Below, piece by piece: positions 5,028-5,951 of a stretch of 5,951 nucleotides of DNA. Location of the stretch: positions 1 to 5,951 of the forward strand of contig JBKHXI010000005.1 in NCBI GenBank assembly GCA_046566095.1, in the 5' to 3' direction. Below the pieces are notes generated by a model. It worked only from the letters and a program-made list of their open reading frames with translations. It was not told the origin of the DNA and searched no databases. A program made the position numbers and the translations under genes. This DNA is from CAMPJU01 sp046566095 (GTDB lineage Bacteria; Pseudomonadota; Gammaproteobacteria; Xanthomonadales; Xanthomonadaceae). The stretch's first letter is position 1. Every line of letters begins with the position of its first letter.

Positions 5028-5804
5028 TCAGAGCAGGGCGATCACCCAGATCGTAGCCAGCGCGGCCAGGCCGAGCCCGACCCACCACCACGGCGAGGGC
5101 CCCTCAGCCCGGGTGGACGGCGCCTCGGACGGATGCGGCAACGACTGCCCGGGCGCGAGCAGCTGGAAGCGGACCCGGTCGAAGGCGAGCTCGTCCCCCG
5201 GCCGCGCCAGCCCGCGCTGCACGCGCCGGCCGTTGATGAAGCTGCCGTTGGTCGAGCCGAGATCCTCGACCATGACCCCCTCCTCCTGGGGCAGCAGCCG
5301 CGCGTGCTGGCGCGACAGCCCCGGGGTGTCCAGGCGCAGGCCGCATTCGGGCGCGCGCCCGAGCACGGTCGGCCCGACCAGCGGATAGGTGCGGCCGAAG
5401 GCGCGTTCGGCGATGCCGCGCAGCACGTAGCGCGGCACCACCGGATGCACGGCGGTGGCGCCGGGGTCGTCGTTGGCCGGGACCGGCGCGGCGGCCGACG
5501 CCTGGTGGCGCAGCGGCGCGGTCGCGTCCATCGAGGCCAGCCGCGCCTGCACCCCCTCCAGTTCGACGCTGTCGCCCGGGCGCAGCGCGATCAGCCCGTC
5601 CACGCGGCGGCCGTTGACCGACACCGCGGCCCCGGCCGGCACCTGCAGCATCACCCCGCCGGGGGTCACGTGCAGCTCGCAGTGCCGCGGCTGCACGCCG
5701 GGCCGGTCGAGCACGATGTTCGCCTGCGGGTCGGAGCCGACGCGGTTGACGCCGGGACCGAGCAGGACCTGCGGGTGTTCGCCACCGGGAAAGACCAGTT
5801 TCAT
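5028..5804 (-). CDS. Tail-anchored protein with two FHA domains
   Basis: FHA domains bind phosphothreonine peptides. From the chosen ATG the product has 258 residues and two such domains. The first, about 12-90, is degenerate: NRVGSDPQANIVL has Ser where the phosphate-contacting Arg of the G-R motif is expected, and the usual S-R-x-H is Q-P-R-H (38-41), though VNG (63-65) remains. The second, about 140-215, is canonical: LGR (148-150), LSRQHARL (163-170), DLGSTNGSFINGRRV (181-195). A Pro/Ala-rich linker (about 95-122) joins them. Residues 239-258, WWWVGLGLAALATIWVIALL, form one membrane helix at the extreme C-terminus, so both domains should face the cytoplasm. I chose this ATG because MKLVFPGGEHPQVLLGPGVN starts the domain directly; an upstream GTG at 5882 would add an Arg-rich stretch. 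No kinase, phosphatase or secretion gene is in view, so the partner is unknown. It is probably transcribed alone. Confidence 0.9.
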   Translation of the reverse strand: MKLVFPGGEHPQVLLGPGVNRVGSDPQANIVLDRPGVQPRHCELHVTPGGVMLQVPAGAAVSVNGRRVDGLIALRPGDSVELEGVQARLASMDATAPLRHQASAAAPVPANDDPGATAVHPVVPRYVLRGIAERAFGRTYPLVGPTVLGRAPECGLRLDTPGLSRQHARLLPQEEGVMVEDLGSTNGSFINGRRVQRGLARPGDELAFDRVRFQLLAPGQSLPHPSEAPSTRAEGPSPWWWVGLGLAALATIWVIALL

Positions 5805-5858
5805 GTGCGCGACGCTGCTCCGTGCTGCGTGAAGCCGGCGACAACCGTCCCGGCGCTT

Positions 5859-5877
5859 GCGCGCCCGCCGGGCGCGC
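5859..5877. repeat. Perfect 8-bp inverted repeat in the divergent gap
   Basis: GCGCGCCC (5859-5866) and GGGCGCGC (5870-5877) pair around GCC. It lies in the 81-bp gap between the FHA gene and the rightmost gene, so it would fall in the FHA mRNA leader or just upstream of the other start. It could be an operator or an mRNA structure, or chance in this GC content. Confidence 0.5.
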
Positions 5878-5882
5878 CCCAC

Positions 5883-5888
5883 ATTATG
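5883..5888 (-). promoter_or_regulatory. Weak -10 candidate for the FHA gene
   Basis: The minus strand reads CATAAT, five of six bases of TATAAT, at the edge of an otherwise almost A/T-free gap. It would start transcription near 5876, about 72 nt before the FHA ATG, with the GC hairpin at the start of the leader. No matching -35 is seen. It overlaps the start codon of the gene on the other strand. Confidence 0.3.
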
Positions 5889-5951
5889 CCGATGGAATCC
5901 CTGCTGGTGCTGATGGTCGCGGGTGCGACGGCGTTCTCATTCTGGAACGCC
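5886..5951 (+). CDS. Start of a probable DUF3301 membrane protein, cut by the window end
   Basis: Only 22 codons are visible: MPMESLLVLMVAGATAFSFW then Asn-Ala, open to the window edge. A hydrophobic segment covers residues 5-20. This short start followed by one membrane helix and an aromatic-Asn-Ala resembles the DUF3301 proteins of xanthomonads, which are small, inner-membrane-anchored and of unknown function. The match is from memory and rests on few residues. A second ATG two codons later (5892) could be the real start, and no Shine-Dalgarno is evident. It is divergent from the FHA gene. Confidence 0.55.
   Translation, partial: MPMESLLVLMVAGATAFSFWNA

Noticed and set aside
1..5951. Transposase, prophage, toxin-antitoxin, defence cluster, tRNA or rRNA
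   Set aside because: No protein motif, cloverleaf or rRNA-like stretch was recognised; apart from the FHA protein and the cut-off DUF3301 frame, the sizeable genes are conserved housekeeping genes.

Overview
The window is a compact chromosomal stretch from a very GC-rich gammaproteobacterium. The gene order, the proteins and the repeats all point to the Xanthomonadaceae/Lysobacteraceae (Lysobacter, Luteimonas or a close relative). The genus is an inference, made without any database search. The bamD-rluD-pgeF order is also the order known from E. coli (yfiO-rluD-yfiH).

Layout from left to right: the 5'-truncated end of nadE (glutamine-dependent NAD+ synthetase, + strand); a 165-bp convergent gap with a paired REP-type inverted repeat; bamD (outer-membrane assembly lipoprotein, - strand); a divergent promoter region with overlapping -10 elements; rluD (23S rRNA pseudouridine synthase, + strand); a 157-bp gap filled by a doubtful 54-codon frame that touches both neighbours through ATGA overlaps; pgeF (YfiH/laccase-domain protein, + strand), which carries an in-frame repeat; 390 bp of non-coding DNA made of hairpins, direct repeats and a short tandem array; a tail-anchored protein with two FHA domains (- strand); an 81-bp divergent gap with a GC hairpin; and the first 22 codons of a probable DUF3301 protein (+ strand) cut by the window end.

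The genes are housekeeping: NAD synthesis, outer-membrane protein assembly, ribosome maturation and peptidoglycan or nucleoside quality control. Only the FHA protein has no clear pathway. rluD, the small frame if real, and pgeF form the only likely operon; the other neighbours are divergent or convergent. I see no defence system, prophage, transposase or other new multi-gene system. The most interesting signals are at small scale: a repeat that seems to have inserted in frame into pgeF and lengthened it by about ten residues, a near-symmetric bidirectional promoter between bamD and rluD, and a dense repeat mosaic between pgeF and the FHA gene.
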